The notes: generated from the sequence alone by a model not told the origin. 64,000 bases of DNA from Methanomassiliicoccales archaeon (GCA_026394395.1 JAPKYK010000003.1:200547-264546), one strand, 5' to 3'; positions 1 to 8,367 are shown, numbered from the stretch's first letter. Numbers and translations: made by a program.

Positions 1-804
1 ATGGTCATGGACCTGTGCGGCACCGGGGGCGCCCCGGTACGGACCTTCAATGTCAGCACTATCAGTTCCTTCGTCCTGGCCGCGGCCGGGGTCCCAGTGG
101 CCAAGCACGGCAACCGTTCCTCGAGGGGACGTTGCGGCAGTGCCGACATGTTAGAGGCGCTGGGCGCAGACATCTCCCCCGGCACGGAGCAGACGACACA
201 AATGCTGGACCGGATCGATTTTACCTTCCTCTTCGCCCCGGCCTACCATCCGGCCATGCGCCACGTGGTCAAGGCGCGAAAGATGGTGCCCGTACACACC
301 GTCTTCAATGTGATGGGGCCGTTGATGAACCCGGTGCTGGGGCCCCGCCGGCAATTGCTGGGCGTGCATTCCCCGGCGCTGCTGGACGTCGTGCCCGCGG
401 TCCTGGACCTTCTCGGAGTGGACCGGGCGTTGGTAGTCCATGGCCAGCCGGGAATGGACGAGGTATCACCCTGCGGCGCCACTCAGGTGGCCGAGCTCAG
501 GGGCGGCACCGTCGAGAGGTACGAGATAACCCTGGAAGAGATAGGGATGAAACCTTGTCAGCCCAGATCCGTTGGCGAGCTGGCCCTCCAGGCGGCGGCC
601 CGCTGTTGTACCGATGTGCTGCGGGGTCGTCGTAACGAGCGCCGGGACATGGTCCTCATGAACTGCGCCTGCGCCTTCTTCGCCTTCGGCAAGACCAGCA
701 GCCTGGCCTCGGGGCTCTCCTTGGCGGAGATGACCATCGACAGCGGGAAGGCCTTCGCCAAGATGAGGGAATATGTGATCGCCAGCAGCAGGGGGGCGTC
801 GTGA
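1..804 (+). CDS. trpD: Anthranilate phosphoribosyltransferase (5' end outside window)
   Basis: Transfers phosphoribose from PRPP to anthranilate, the second step of tryptophan synthesis. The visible 267 residues begin at the glycine-rich PRPP loop (DLCGTGG, then TFNVST), and continue with HGNRSSRG, GSADMLEALG and GMDEVSP. The family is usually about 330-350 residues, so roughly the first 70-80 are outside the window and the ATG at base 1 is internal. The loop reads GTGGA where many family members have GTGGD; I believe some archaeal TrpD share this. The gene overlaps the next by 4 bases (801-804), and the neighbours trpC, F, B and A leave little doubt about its role. Confidence 0.93.
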   Translation: MVMDLCGTGGAPVRTFNVSTISSFVLAAAGVPVAKHGNRSSRGRCGSADMLEALGADISPGTEQTTQMLDRIDFTFLFAPAYHPAMRHVVKARKMVPVHTVFNVMGPLMNPVLGPRRQLLGVHSPALLDVVPAVLDLLGVDRALVVHGQPGMDEVSPCGATQVAELRGGTVERYEITLEEIGMKPCQPRSVGELALQAAARCCTDVLRGRRNERRDMVLMNCACAFFAFGKTSSLASGLSLAEMTIDSGKAFAKMREYVIASSRGAS

Positions 805-1601
805 TGCTCAGCGACGTGGAGGACCGTTTGTCGCTGCTGGTGAGCAACGCCCAGGAACTGGTGGGATGTGGTTTCTATTCCGATCCTGCGGTGCGTCCTG
901 GCGGATCGCCCGGGGCCGGCCCGGCCTCACTGACCAAGGTGGTGAGGGAGCACCCTTCCTTCCCTATCCTGGCGGAGATAAAGCTGGCCTCCCCCACCGC
1001 TGGACGGCTCGGCCCGCACCTGGCCCAGGAACTGATCGACGACTACTGCCAAGGAGGGGCGGCCGCCCTGTCCGTCATCACCGAGCCACGGTACTTCAAG
1101 GGGTCGCTCCGATATCTGGAGCTGGCTGCACGTACCGGCCTGCCAGTGATGATGAAGGACTTCGTGGTCGATGTCAGGCAGGTGGAGGCCGCCGCCCGTC
1201 TGGGCGCTTCGGCCATACTGCTCATCGAAGGAATATTCGAACGTGGATTGGCTTCCGGGCGGGACGACCTTATCGAAAAAGCCCACCGCCTAGGGTTGGA
1301 AGTGGTGCTGGAGGCGTCCGACCTGGAGGAGGTGCAGGGGGCGATGACGTCCGAGGCCGACGTCCTGGCCTTCAACCGGCGGGACCTGCGCACCTTCCGC
1401 CAGGGCCCGGATGCGCTCGGTGAAGCCCTGCGCCTGATCGGGGAGGGCGGCCGACCGGCCATGGCCATGAGCATGATGGACACCAGGGAGGACGTGTGCC
1501 GGGCTCGGGACCTGGGCGCTTCCTGCGTGCTCATCGGCTCCGCCCTGAGCGGCACGCCCAGCCCACGGGACAAGCTGCTGTCGCTGAAGGTGGGAAGATG
1601 A
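801..1601 (+). CDS. trpC: Indole-3-glycerol-phosphate synthase
   Basis: Closes the indole ring of carboxyphenylamino-deoxyribulose phosphate in tryptophan synthesis. The 266-residue single-domain TIM barrel shows the family landmarks: AEIKLASPTAG near residue 58 (catalytic lysine and phosphate loop), MKDFVVD near 117, ASAILLIEG, LEVVLEASD, and a C-terminal phosphate loop ending in CVLIGSAL. Length is normal. It starts inside the end of trpD and overlaps trpF by 4 bases (ATGA), which suggests translational coupling. It is not fused to trpF, unlike in enteric bacteria. Confidence 0.95.
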   Translation: MMLSDVEDRLSLLVSNAQELVGCGFYSDPAVRPGGSPGAGPASLTKVVREHPSFPILAEIKLASPTAGRLGPHLAQELIDDYCQGGAAALSVITEPRYFKGSLRYLELAARTGLPVMMKDFVVDVRQVEAAARLGASAILLIEGIFERGLASGRDDLIEKAHRLGLEVVLEASDLEEVQGAMTSEADVLAFNRRDLRTFRQGPDALGEALRLIGEGGRPAMAMSMMDTREDVCRARDLGASCVLIGSALSGTPSPRDKLLSLKVGR

Positions 1602-2215
1602 CCGCGATCAAGATATGCGGCATGCGCCACCGCGCCGACCTGGAGAGCTGCCGTGAAGCCGACTACCTGGGATTCGTGGTGTTCACAGATTCGTCGAGGA
1701 GCCTGGACCTTGGTACTGCCTCGGACCTCATGTCCTGCTGCGGCAATCTGAGAGTGGTAGTGACCACGGAGACAAGACGGAGGGAGCTGGAAGGGATAGT
1801 CCGCCGGCTGGACCCGGACGCTCTGCAGCTGCACTCACCTTTTGACAGGAAGCTCCTGGAGAGCACGAGGGATCTGGGGGTCCCGGTGTGGGGGGTCATG
1901 ACCGTTCGCCCCGGAGCCTGCCTTGACCGCGAGGCCTTGAACTCCATTCATGCATTGGTGCTGGATTCCCCAGGGAAGATGCCTGGGGGCAACGGGCAGG
2001 TCCATGACTGGACCCTGAGTCGGGCCATAAGGGACGAGGTGGATCCTCTGCCGGTGGTGCTGGCCGGGGGGATCACCCCCGGGAACGCCGTAGATGCCGT
2101 GAGGAAGGTGTCCCCCTTCGCCCTGGACGTGTCCAGCGGCGTGGAGGGGGAGGCGGGGAAGGACCCCGTAAAAGTGAGAGAGCTGATCATGAAGGTCAGA
2201 GGTGAGGACGGATGA
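1598..2215 (+). CDS. trpF: Phosphoribosylanthranilate isomerase
   Basis: Isomerises phosphoribosylanthranilate to the linear CdRP form. The 205-residue TIM barrel begins MTAIKICGM, the family's typical N terminus with the catalytic cysteine. It continues with [14 protein letters not shown] and the C-terminal [11 protein letters not shown] and LDVSSGVE phosphate-binding loops. An upstream in-frame start at 1496 exists but lies inside trpC and adds residues unlike the family; the ATG at 1598 overlaps the trpC stop as ATGA and is the better start. It overlaps trpB by 4 bases in the same way. Confidence 0.94.
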   Translation: MTAIKICGMRHRADLESCREADYLGFVVFTDSSRSLDLGTASDLMSCCGNLRVVVTTETRRRELEGIVRRLDPDALQLHSPFDRKLLESTRDLGVPVWGVMTVRPGACLDREALNSIHALVLDSPGKMPGGNGQVHDWTLSRAIRDEVDPLPVVLAGGITPGNAVDAVRKVSPFALDVSSGVEGEAGKDPVKVRELIMKVRGEDG

Positions 2216-3384
2216 AGGACAGGTTCGGAATTTATGGCGGACAATACGTGCCGGAGGTGCTGGTGCCGGCCTTGCAGGAACTGGAGAGGGAATACGTCGC
2301 CGCCAGGGCGGATCCCGAGTTCGTCAGGGAGCTGGATGACTTCAACCGTCATTACGGCGGGAGGGAGACCCCCCTGTACTTCGCCAAACGATTGACGGAG
2401 ATGTGCGGCGGGGCCAGGATATACCTGAAAAGGGAGGACCTCTGCCACGGCGGGGCGCACAAGTTCAACAATGTGATGGGACAGGCGCTGCTGGCCAAGC
2501 GCATGGGGAAGGGACGCCTCATCGCCGAGACGGGGGCGGGTCAGCATGGGACGGCCACGGCCATGGCCGCGGCGGTGCTGGGGATGAGGGCGGAGATATA
2601 CATGGGAGAGAAGGACGTGGCCAGGCAACGCATGAACGTCTTCCGCATGAAGCTCATGGGGGCGGAGGTGCACGAGGTGCGCTCCGGCTCCCGGCTGCTG
2701 AAGGACGCGATAAACGAGGCGTTGCGGGACTGGGCAGGAAGCGTGGAGAGCACCTACTATCTACTGGGCACGGCGGCCGGACCGCATCCCTATCCCACGA
2801 TGGTCCGGGACTTCCAGAGCATAATCGGACGGGAGATAAGGCATCAGCTGATGGAGGCCGAGGGCCGTTCACCGGACCTGCTGGTGGCCTGCGTGGGAGG
2901 GGGGAGCAATGCCATAGGCACCTTCCATCCGTTCATCGAGGACCGGGGGGTGCGCATGCTGGGCGCGGAGGCGGCTGGTGACGGTCTGGAGACCGAACGC
3001 CATTCGGCCACCCTGTCCCGGGGCGAGGTGGGCGTGCTGCAGGGCTGCAAGTCCTATCTGCTGCAGGACGAACATGGCATGATCAAAGAGACCTACAGCC
3101 TCGCCCCAGGTCTGGACTACCCGGGCGTGGGTCCGGAGCATAGCTTTCTTATGGATATCAAGCGGGCGGAGTACGTCGGAGTGACGGACGCACAGGCCCT
3201 GGAGGCTTTTGTGACGCTGTCCCGGGTGGAAGGCATAATACCGGCGCTGGAGAGCGCCCATGCCGTGCATGCCGGGATGCGGGAGGCTTCGGGCATGCGC
3301 CGGGACCAATTGGTGGTCATCACCATTTCCGGCCGCGGGGACAAGGACCTGGAGACCGTGTTCGGCCTGGGAGTGGTGGGATGA
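2212..3384 (+). CDS. trpB: Tryptophan synthase beta subunit
   Basis: Condenses indole with serine using PLP. The 390-residue product is normal length for the TrpB1 type that pairs with TrpA. It begins with [13 protein letters not shown], has the PLP lysine in GGAHKFNN near residue 86, ETGAGQHG near 108, the phosphate-binding GGGSNAIG near 230, and HSATLSRG. It follows trpF with an ATGA overlap and overlaps trpA by 4 bases, as expected for subunits of one alpha2-beta2 complex. Confidence 0.96.
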   Translation: MKDRFGIYGGQYVPEVLVPALQELEREYVAARADPEFVRELDDFNRHYGGRETPLYFAKRLTEMCGGARIYLKREDLCHGGAHKFNNVMGQALLAKRMGKGRLIAETGAGQHGTATAMAAAVLGMRAEIYMGEKDVARQRMNVFRMKLMGAEVHEVRSGSRLLKDAINEALRDWAGSVESTYYLLGTAAGPHPYPTMVRDFQSIIGREIRHQLMEAEGRSPDLLVACVGGGSNAIGTFHPFIEDRGVRMLGAEAAGDGLETERHSATLSRGEVGVLQGCKSYLLQDEHGMIKETYSLAPGLDYPGVGPEHSFLMDIKRAEYVGVTDAQALEAFVTLSRVEGIIPALESAHAVHAGMREASGMRRDQLVVITISGRGDKDLETVFGLGVVG

Positions 3385-4184
3385 GCCGGCTGAGCGAGGC
3401 GTTCGCCGAGGCGCGGCGGGAAGGCCGGACGGCACTGGTCTGCTATCTCATGGCCGGCGTCCCTTCCCCCGAGGGCTTCATCGACATGGCCATGGCCTGC
3501 CTGGAGGGCGGGGCGGACGTTCTGGAGATAGGCATACCCTTCTCCGATCCGTTGGCCGACGGGGCGGTCATACAGGAGGCGGGGGTCAGGGCGCTGGAGA
3601 ACGGGGTGACCCCGCCCATGGTACTGGAAATGGTGAGACAGCTCCGGGGAAGGACCACCAGGCCCCTGGTGCTCATGGGCTACTACAACCTCATATTCCG
3701 CATGGGGGAGGAAAGGTTCGTCTCTGCCTGCTTGAAAGTGGGAGCGGAAGGCGTCATCGTACCCGACCTACCATTGCATGAAGGCGAATCACTGCGTCGT
3801 ACATGTTCGCAAAAGGGTTTGGACTTGGTGCAGTTGAGCACCCCCCTGACCCCGGACGATCGTAACCATGCGCTGATGGATGCCACATCCGGTTTTCTGT
3901 ACTTAGTTACCCGCACTGGTGTCACCGGGGGAGGGGTGGTCGATACAAATGACCTCCGACGCATGGTGGAGCGGGCCAGGAAGGCAAGGGATGACGTTCC
4001 CTTGGCCGCGGGTTTCGGCATCTCCGGACCAGAGCATGTTCAGATGGCAAAGGAGGCGGGCGTGGACGGAGTGATCGTAGGTTCGTCGTTAGTAGCGATG
4101 ACGTTGAACGGTTCTTCCCCGACCGAGGTCCGGAACGCTGTTAGACGATTGTCCGTGGCATGCGGTCGGGGGGCTATTATATGA
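3381..4184 (+). CDS. trpA: Tryptophan synthase alpha subunit
   Basis: Cleaves indole-3-glycerol phosphate to indole, which is channelled to TrpB. The 267-residue TIM barrel carries [14 protein letters not shown] (catalytic Glu and Asp both present), the loop [25 protein letters not shown], and the phosphate loop GFGISGPEH and GVIVGSSLV. It is the last gene of the operon; after its stop the DNA turns AT-rich and non-coding for about 500 bases. Confidence 0.95.
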   Translation: MSRLSEAFAEARREGRTALVCYLMAGVPSPEGFIDMAMACLEGGADVLEIGIPFSDPLADGAVIQEAGVRALENGVTPPMVLEMVRQLRGRTTRPLVLMGYYNLIFRMGEERFVSACLKVGAEGVIVPDLPLHEGESLRRTCSQKGLDLVQLSTPLTPDDRNHALMDATSGFLYLVTRTGVTGGGVVDTNDLRRMVERARKARDDVPLAAGFGISGPEHVQMAKEAGVDGVIVGSSLVAMTLNGSSPTEVRNAVRRLSVACGRGAII

Positions 4185-4261
4185 TCAATGGGTGCTCATT
4201 CTGTAAAATTCATTTATTAACATTGTTAAAATGAATACTAACCTTATTCTGAGCTGATTTT

Positions 4262-4510
4262 TTTATCCTGAATTCGACAGTTGATCTTGAGAATATTCAC
4301 TGCTTTTAGAATTTGACAGATGATTTTTCGGTGTTCTAACCTCATCGAAAACGCCCGTTTTCGGGCGTTTTCAACTAGGTCGAACACAGATATTCAGCCA
4401 AAATGGCCTTGTTGACCGCGTTGAAGTTCGAATAGAACCTCTTTTTAGCCCGTTGCCCATCGAAACCACCGTTTGTCCTGAGATCGACACTTGGTCGTGA
4501 TAATTTTCAG
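4262..4510 (+). repeat. Degenerate 39-base direct repeat (two copies)
   Basis: Copy 1 is 4262-4300 and copy 2 is 4472-4510. Aligned without gaps, 30 of 39 positions agree; shared blocks include TCCTGA, TCGACA and TTG. The copies are 210 bases apart and flank the hairpin at 4347-4372. Neither falls in a gene. The family is unknown to me. Confidence 0.5.
4347..4372. repeat. Perfect 11-base inverted repeat, possible transcription terminator
   Basis: Arms GAAAACGCCCG and CGGGCGTTTTC enclose a TTTT loop with no mismatches. It lies about 160 bases after trpA. A GC-rich stem with a T-run in the 3' arm could end transcription, although archaeal terminators usually need only T-tracts. It may instead belong to the degenerate repeat unit around it. 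Confidence 0.45.
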
Positions 4511-4689
4511 AGAAATTGAGCATCTATTGAATTCAACGAGATCGACTGTCGAAGTCAGAATAGAGAACCAAAACAAGAGATGTACCTCCTGCTATACTTG
4601 AGGTTCGTATGCTACAACATTAAATCGTAATGAATAAATATATATTCCCAATAGAACCTTAGAAATATCAACGCCGATAGTTCAAGTTA

Positions 4690-5361
4690 ATGAAGTTCAA
4701 GAAAATGAACAATAAAAATACTGCATGCAGCTGGAGTGGCGGAAAAGACAGTTGTTTTGCATTAATGAAAACTATTCAAAATGGTTATACACCTAAAATT
4801 TTATTGAATGTATTGAATGAAGAAGGAAAGATTTCCCGGTCACATGGTATTCCTTCGGCTATATTACAAGCACAGGCAAGTGCAGCAGGGTTGCCCATTC
4901 ATTTCATCAGCAGCAGTTGGAAAGATTATGAGAAAAAATTTATTGGCACCTTGCAACTATTGCAAAAGCAGTATCAATTACAATATGCGGTGTTTGGAGA
5001 TATTAATCTACAACCGCATAGGGATTGGGAAGAAAAAGTATGCGCCGATGCGGGAATAAAAGCCATTTTACCACTCTGGCAACAAGACAGCAGAAACTTG
5101 ATGATGCAAATGATGAGCAGCGGCATCGAAACAATGATCGTCAGCTGCAATGAAACATTGGGCGAGCAATTTTTAGGAAAAATTATGAATGAAGAACTCA
5201 CCGATGAATTAGATACACTAGGTGTTGATGCCTGCGGTGAGAACGGCGAGTTTCATACTCTTGTTTTGAATTGTCCCCTGTTCAAACAAAGGATTGATGT
5301 TGTCGTTAAAAACAAACTGAAACAGGAAAAGTATTGGTTCACAGAATTAGTATTGCCTTAA
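4690..5361 (+). CDS. Dph6/MJ0570-family ATP-binding protein (probable recent acquisition)
   Basis: The 223-residue protein belongs to the PP-loop ATPase family that includes diphthine-ammonia ligase (Dph6, DUF71). It has the ATP loop SWSGGKDS near residue 15, SRSHGIPSAIL, VFGDI near residue 100, and the family hallmark CGENGEFHTL near residue 182. It lacks the C-terminal extension of eukaryotic Dph6, so it may be a Dph6-like amidase or ligase of unknown substrate. Codons are strongly A/T-ending, in contrast to the trp genes and the rest of the window, and the protein reads like Bacteroidetes members of the family. I infer horizontal transfer. Starts at 4690 or 4705 are both possible. Confidence 0.75.
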   Translation: MKFKKMNNKNTACSWSGGKDSCFALMKTIQNGYTPKILLNVLNEEGKISRSHGIPSAILQAQASAAGLPIHFISSSWKDYEKKFIGTLQLLQKQYQLQYAVFGDINLQPHRDWEEKVCADAGIKAILPLWQQDSRNLMMQMMSSGIETMIVSCNETLGEQFLGKIMNEELTDELDTLGVDACGENGEFHTLVLNCPLFKQRIDVVVKNKLKQEKYWFTELVLP

Positions 5362-5860
5362 AAAATTGGCTCCAACCCCATTCATGCGGGTATGAGGCTT
5401 CCCAGGATCACCTGCGAGAGATATTGCTTCTTTATGCCATTGCTTTCCAATCCTATTTTCATACATTCGGATTATGCTGATAAATCGGAGAAATACGTCA
5501 TCCCCTCCACCTTCTTCCAAGGGAAAATCGAGAACAGTTCAGAAAATGGTCATTTTCAATCTATATACTTATCATAATGATTGTGAGGTAGGCTTTTTTC
5601 AATTCTATATATTACCCCCGCACTTAGATTTATTTAGTATGGCTGTGGAAAATAGTGGTTCGATTTATTTATCCGCATCGAATAAATGTAAACATCTAGA
5701 CCGCTATCCTTTAGAACATGGGAAAGGGGGCATTAGGTTGAGTCATGTATTGATATTATTAGGGGATTTCGTATATTTCGATGCTTTTTCATAAATACTA
5801 ATGACGCCAATCAGCTTTTCCAGTAATCCCCTAAGTAGATATTGACACTTTTATGAGTGG
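5362..5860. other. AT-rich gap without a convincing gene
   Basis: This is about 500 bases between the Dph6-like gene and the nitroreductase. Two overlapping short frames exist (5392-5577 and 5474-5794), but their products show no family features and have erratic composition. I regard the stretch as non-coding or decayed. Confidence 0.55.
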
Positions 5861-6514
5861 TCAAATCCATCTTGTAACCTCGTCCATTGATGGCCTTTTA
5901 GATAGTGCAGGGGAAGCATCTGGGTAACCGAGTAAGCAGCCATCTAGGGCATACTCCCCGAAAGGAATGCCGAGGAGCTCACAGAACTCCTTGTCCTCAG
6001 CCATCCGTTCGGTGATAGAGAAAAGTTGGAAGCCAAGTCCAAGGGCGTTGGCCTTCAGCCACATGTTCTCCAGGCAGTGGGCCAGGGAAAGCTGTGCCAC
6101 ATCAGGAACACCTCTCTGTTCGGCTACTACGACATAGTACGGCGCCTTCCCCAGGTTGGGTGGTCCTTGCTGGCTGGTCATCCTCAGCATGCCAAGGTAC
6201 CGCTCCCCACGACTTCTTTGAAAAGCATCATGCTGCATCCGTTCCCCCAGCTCTTCGGACAGGATGGCACCTCGATGCTTCATTAGTGAGATTACTTTAG
6301 CGGTCGCATCACTTTCCCGAGGGATTATCACGAACCGTCGAAAGTCTTCTCGGGTTACGCTGAGCTGGGCATAAGGAGCAAGGAGACCGGCCTGAAGGAC
6401 CATCTCTACCAAAGGTCTTGGAGGGCTCTGTGCTTTGAACTTGCGGACCGTTCGTCTTGAATCAATCAGATGATCAAGCACCTGGTTCTGCTCTTCAATG
6501 GTGAATGAGGTCAT
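5861..6514 (-). CDS. Nitroreductase-family flavoprotein
   Basis: A putative FMN-dependent NAD(P)H oxidoreductase of 217 residues. The N terminus has the family pattern LIDSRRTVRKFKAQSPP (FMN-phosphate-contacting arginines). The middle has PYYVVVAEQRG and LSLAHCLENMWLKANALGLGFQLFS, the helix and strand that close the FMN site. The start at 6514 is chosen over 6532 because GGAAAGGG (6523-6530) lies at ribosome-binding distance. The substrate cannot be read from sequence. It stands alone, with AT-rich gaps on both sides. Confidence 0.82.
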   Translation of the reverse strand: MTSFTIEEQNQVLDHLIDSRRTVRKFKAQSPPRPLVEMVLQAGLLAPYAQLSVTREDFRRFVIIPRESDATAKVISLMKHRGAILSEELGERMQHDAFQRSRGERYLGMLRMTSQQGPPNLGKAPYYVVVAEQRGVPDVAQLSLAHCLENMWLKANALGLGFQLFSITERMAEDKEFCELLGIPFGEYALDGCLLGYPDASPALSKRPSMDEVTRWI

Positions 6515-6532
6515 AATTATATCCCTTTCCAC

Positions 6533-6913
6533 ATACCCGATTAATCAATGATATCTTTATTCTTCGGCATTAAACATCTTACTCTCCCCCAAGTAGGATT
6601 GGTTTGAAACTACTAGTTTATCTTAATTTCCGATGAAATTTAAAGTTTAGAATTAACCTTTTTTACATTTTATAGCATTAAAAAGAATCTCCTTTTTTTA
6701 AAAAAATAATTTTACTTATGATTCCTGAGATAATAATTCTATTAATTTTAAGTCTCATGATTCTATTCTTTATAGTTCAAGGGTTCGAATCCTTTCCCCT
6801 GCCCAATTTTTATAAATATTTATGGATAATTAGATTTTCGTAGACACCTCTCATATACTATCAATAAGTACAAAATAATATAATTGAGTTATATACTAGG
6901 AAAATTGAACCTC
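6533..6913. other. AT-rich gap holding a tRNA remnant
   Basis: Very AT-rich non-coding DNA between the nitroreductase and the membrane-protein gene. It includes a T7A7 palindrome at 6693-6706 and the tRNA 3'-half remnant at 6749-6802. The upstream region of the membrane-protein gene must contain its promoter; AATATAATT at 6876-6884 is a possible TATA element. Confidence 0.55.
6749..6802 (+). pseudogene. tRNA 3'-half remnant, copy 1
   Basis: The stretch aligns with the tRNA-Leu-like remnant at 8000-8054. An anticodon-arm-like part (TAAGT, loop CTCATGA, TTCTA) pairs poorly. It is followed by a 13-base variable region, then a T arm with AAGGG, loop TTCGAAT and CCTTT (one G-T pair), then CCCCTGC. 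No D arm or matching 5' acceptor strand lies upstream. It shares the 18-base core GTTCAAGGGTTCGAATCC (6775-6792) exactly with copy 2. I read it as a degraded integration-site copy. Confidence 0.6.
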
Positions 6914-7492
6914 ATGATTTACAAAGAGGATAGATTAAATCATTATTATTCGAGTAGTGGGGTTTTTGATTTTTTTCATCAGCTCATCCTTCATTCTAAC
7001 AAACTATCAAAGATCATTATTCTAACATTTTTTTCAATTTTCCTCATCGTTCCATTATTGGGCGGTCCGAATGAAAGTACAACACGTCAATTAGAGTCAA
7101 TTACAGTCTTCTCCGGGCTGACCATAGTCTTCAGTCTGATGATCATAGTCGTACACACATTTGCAAAAAGACAATCGGACCCAAGACTCAAGAAAGCTGG
7201 TTCGGGAATCATTTTAATAATTTCAATACCAATCTTGCTCTATCTTCTAACCATCATCTTGACATTCTTGTTAGGTTTAGAGGTAATCGTGGTGCTTAGG
7301 GCGATCTCATCGGTAGTCATCATAATCCCCCTCATACTGATCATCATGATTCTGGTCGAATCGGTAATTCGGCAAGGGATTGTCAAAAAAAGAGTCGAGA
7401 GTGCCTTTGGGCTTGATCTTCCTGACCATTGTATTGATAATATACACATTTGCCACGGTTTATTACGTCAACGGTCTATTAGAAAAGGCTGA
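6914..7492 (+). CDS. Multi-helix membrane protein, probable S1-S4 part of a split channel
   Basis: The 192-residue product (ATG at 6914; a TTG at 6884 would add 10) has about four hydrophobic helices. They lie near residues 33-50, 60-82, 96-121 and 123-150, joined by short charged loops. After residue about 158 (the run of seven A around 7384-7390) the frame leaves the membrane-protein pattern and ends in a short, unrelated-looking tail. The overlapping +1 frame continues with a fifth helix, a pore loop and a sixth helix (7380-7712). Together they would form a six-helix channel. I infer that this gene is the front half of one protein. Codon use is AT-rich like the rest of the island. Confidence 0.55.
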   Translation: MIYKEDRLNHYYSSSGVFDFFHQLILHSNKLSKIIILTFFSIFLIVPLLGGPNESTTRQLESITVFSGLTIVFSLMIIVVHTFAKRQSDPRLKKAGSGIILIISIPILLYLLTIILTFLLGLEVIVVLRAISSVVIIIPLILIIMILVESVIRQGIVKKRVESAFGLDLPDHCIDNIHICHGLLRQRSIRKG

Positions 7493-7712
7493 TCCAGCGG
7501 GCGATTTCTTAAGCACTAGCGTGATCAATGTCAGTTTTGAGGATTCGATGTATTATAGCGGTCTCATTTTTACAACGCTTGGTTCATCAGAAATCATCCC
7601 CATCGGCATTGGTCAAGGGGTCACATTGTTCGAATCCGTCACGGGCTATCTAGTGCTAGGCTTCCTTACTGCCATATTCATTCAAGCAATCATTACTGGG
7701 AGAGAAAAATGA
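7380..7712 (+). CDS. Ion-channel pore domain (two helices and a P loop), probable S5-P-S6 part
   Basis: The 110-residue frame has a helix near residues 10-33, a pore-loop-like segment SGLIFTTLGSSEIIPIG near 60-76, and a second helix near 83-106. This is the Ion_trans_2 layout, but the selectivity filter TVGYGD is replaced by TLGSSE, so potassium selectivity is doubtful. The only nearby start is TTG at 7380, immediately at the A7 run, and it has no separate promoter. It overlaps the preceding gene by 113 bases in another frame. It is probably the back half of a six-helix channel joined by a frameshift (programmed, mutational or a sequencing error). Confidence 0.55.
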   Translation: MSKKESRVPLGLIFLTIVLIIYTFATVYYVNGLLEKADPAGDFLSTSVINVSFEDSMYYSGLIFTTLGSSEIIPIGIGQGVTLFESVTGYLVLGFLTAIFIQAIITGREK

Positions 7713-8367
7713 AGGTCTGCAAAATTCCCACTTTGTAAAATCAGTGCCATTGATGGATATCATCTGGCGAAAGTGGGAAACCTTGAGGTCCATTGCAGCC
7801 AATATTATATTACTGTGGGGTGGTTTTCGAAAATAGGCCCAAGCCCCCGGGGTCCTTCATTCTATTATCAGGGATTATTGCACTTATAAAGGCATCAACG
7901 GTCTGCACGGACACGAAAAACATCTTCGGCAAGGCTTAAAATTGTGAGTTTTCAGTAGCATATTAATATCGATCTGTACAATCATTTTTTTCGTGTTGGC
8001 AGGACTTAAGATTCTGTCCCTAGCGGTTCAAGGGTTCGAATCCCTTTCCCCGTAATACATACCTATTATACAAGAGAACAAGAAAGTAAGATATAGATAT
8101 TGTATAAATCTATTTTTTATCAATTGAAGACAAACGAATTAGAGAGTTATTATATATGATATATATTTATAAATAAAAAGAAATGGGTTTAAGTCGATAA
8201 TCCTCTGATTAATTAAAAAAATTGACTTACTGGTTATCGTGTCGGACAAATCCTGGCGCCCGCACTTCAACAATTTCAAGCTGCCTCGATTTTGATTCTA
8301 TCGAAGGGGCTTTATTGCTGGTAGGGAACCAGCTTCTTTTTGCTTTCCCAATACAGATGGAACTCCC
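7713..8367. other. Non-coding stretch between channel gene and DEAD-box helicase
   Basis: About 655 bases with no supported gene. It holds the second tRNA remnant (8000-8054) and very AT-rich DNA after it (8055-8220). The open frame at 8222-8623 on the plus strand is mostly antisense to the helicase. The 3' end of the minus-strand helicase gene enters from the right. Confidence 0.55.
8000..8054 (+). pseudogene. tRNA-Leu(UAA) 3'-half remnant, copy 2 (probable attachment site)
   Basis: A well-formed 3' half: anticodon stem CAGGA/TTCTG around loop CTTAAGA (anticodon TAA, leucine), and a 13-base variable region. The T arm AAGGG/CCCTT pairs perfectly around TTCGAAT, and it ends with the acceptor strand TCCCCGT and discriminator A at 8054. 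No D arm and no ACGGGGA 5' strand are found upstream, so it is not a working gene. Anticodon-to-3'-end tRNA halves are what archaeal integrases leave at element ends. With copy 1 at 6749-6802 it brackets about 1.25 kb that holds the split channel. Confidence 0.68.

Larger units (their letters stand above)
4185..4689. other. AT-rich intergenic stretch with degenerate repeats
   Basis: This is 505 bases with no convincing gene. It separates the GC-rich trp operon from an AT-rich accessory gene. It contains a perfect 11-base hairpin (4347-4372) and two diverged copies of a 39-base sequence (4262-4300 and 4472-4510). Short related motifs containing TCGAC recur around 4483 and 4550. I cannot say whether it is decayed coding DNA, a repeat-derived element or a regulatory region. 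Confidence 0.6.

Noticed and set aside
1043-1834. 263-codon open frame on the minus strand
   Set aside because: Antisense to trpC and trpF, both with clear family motifs.
5392-5794. Two overlapping short frames (61 and 106 codons) after the Dph6-like gene
   Set aside because: No family resemblance, and AT-rich random DNA of this length gives such frames by chance.
8000-8054. Functional tRNA-Leu gene
   Set aside because: The 3' half is well formed but no D arm or 5' acceptor strand is present upstream, even allowing a nearby intron.
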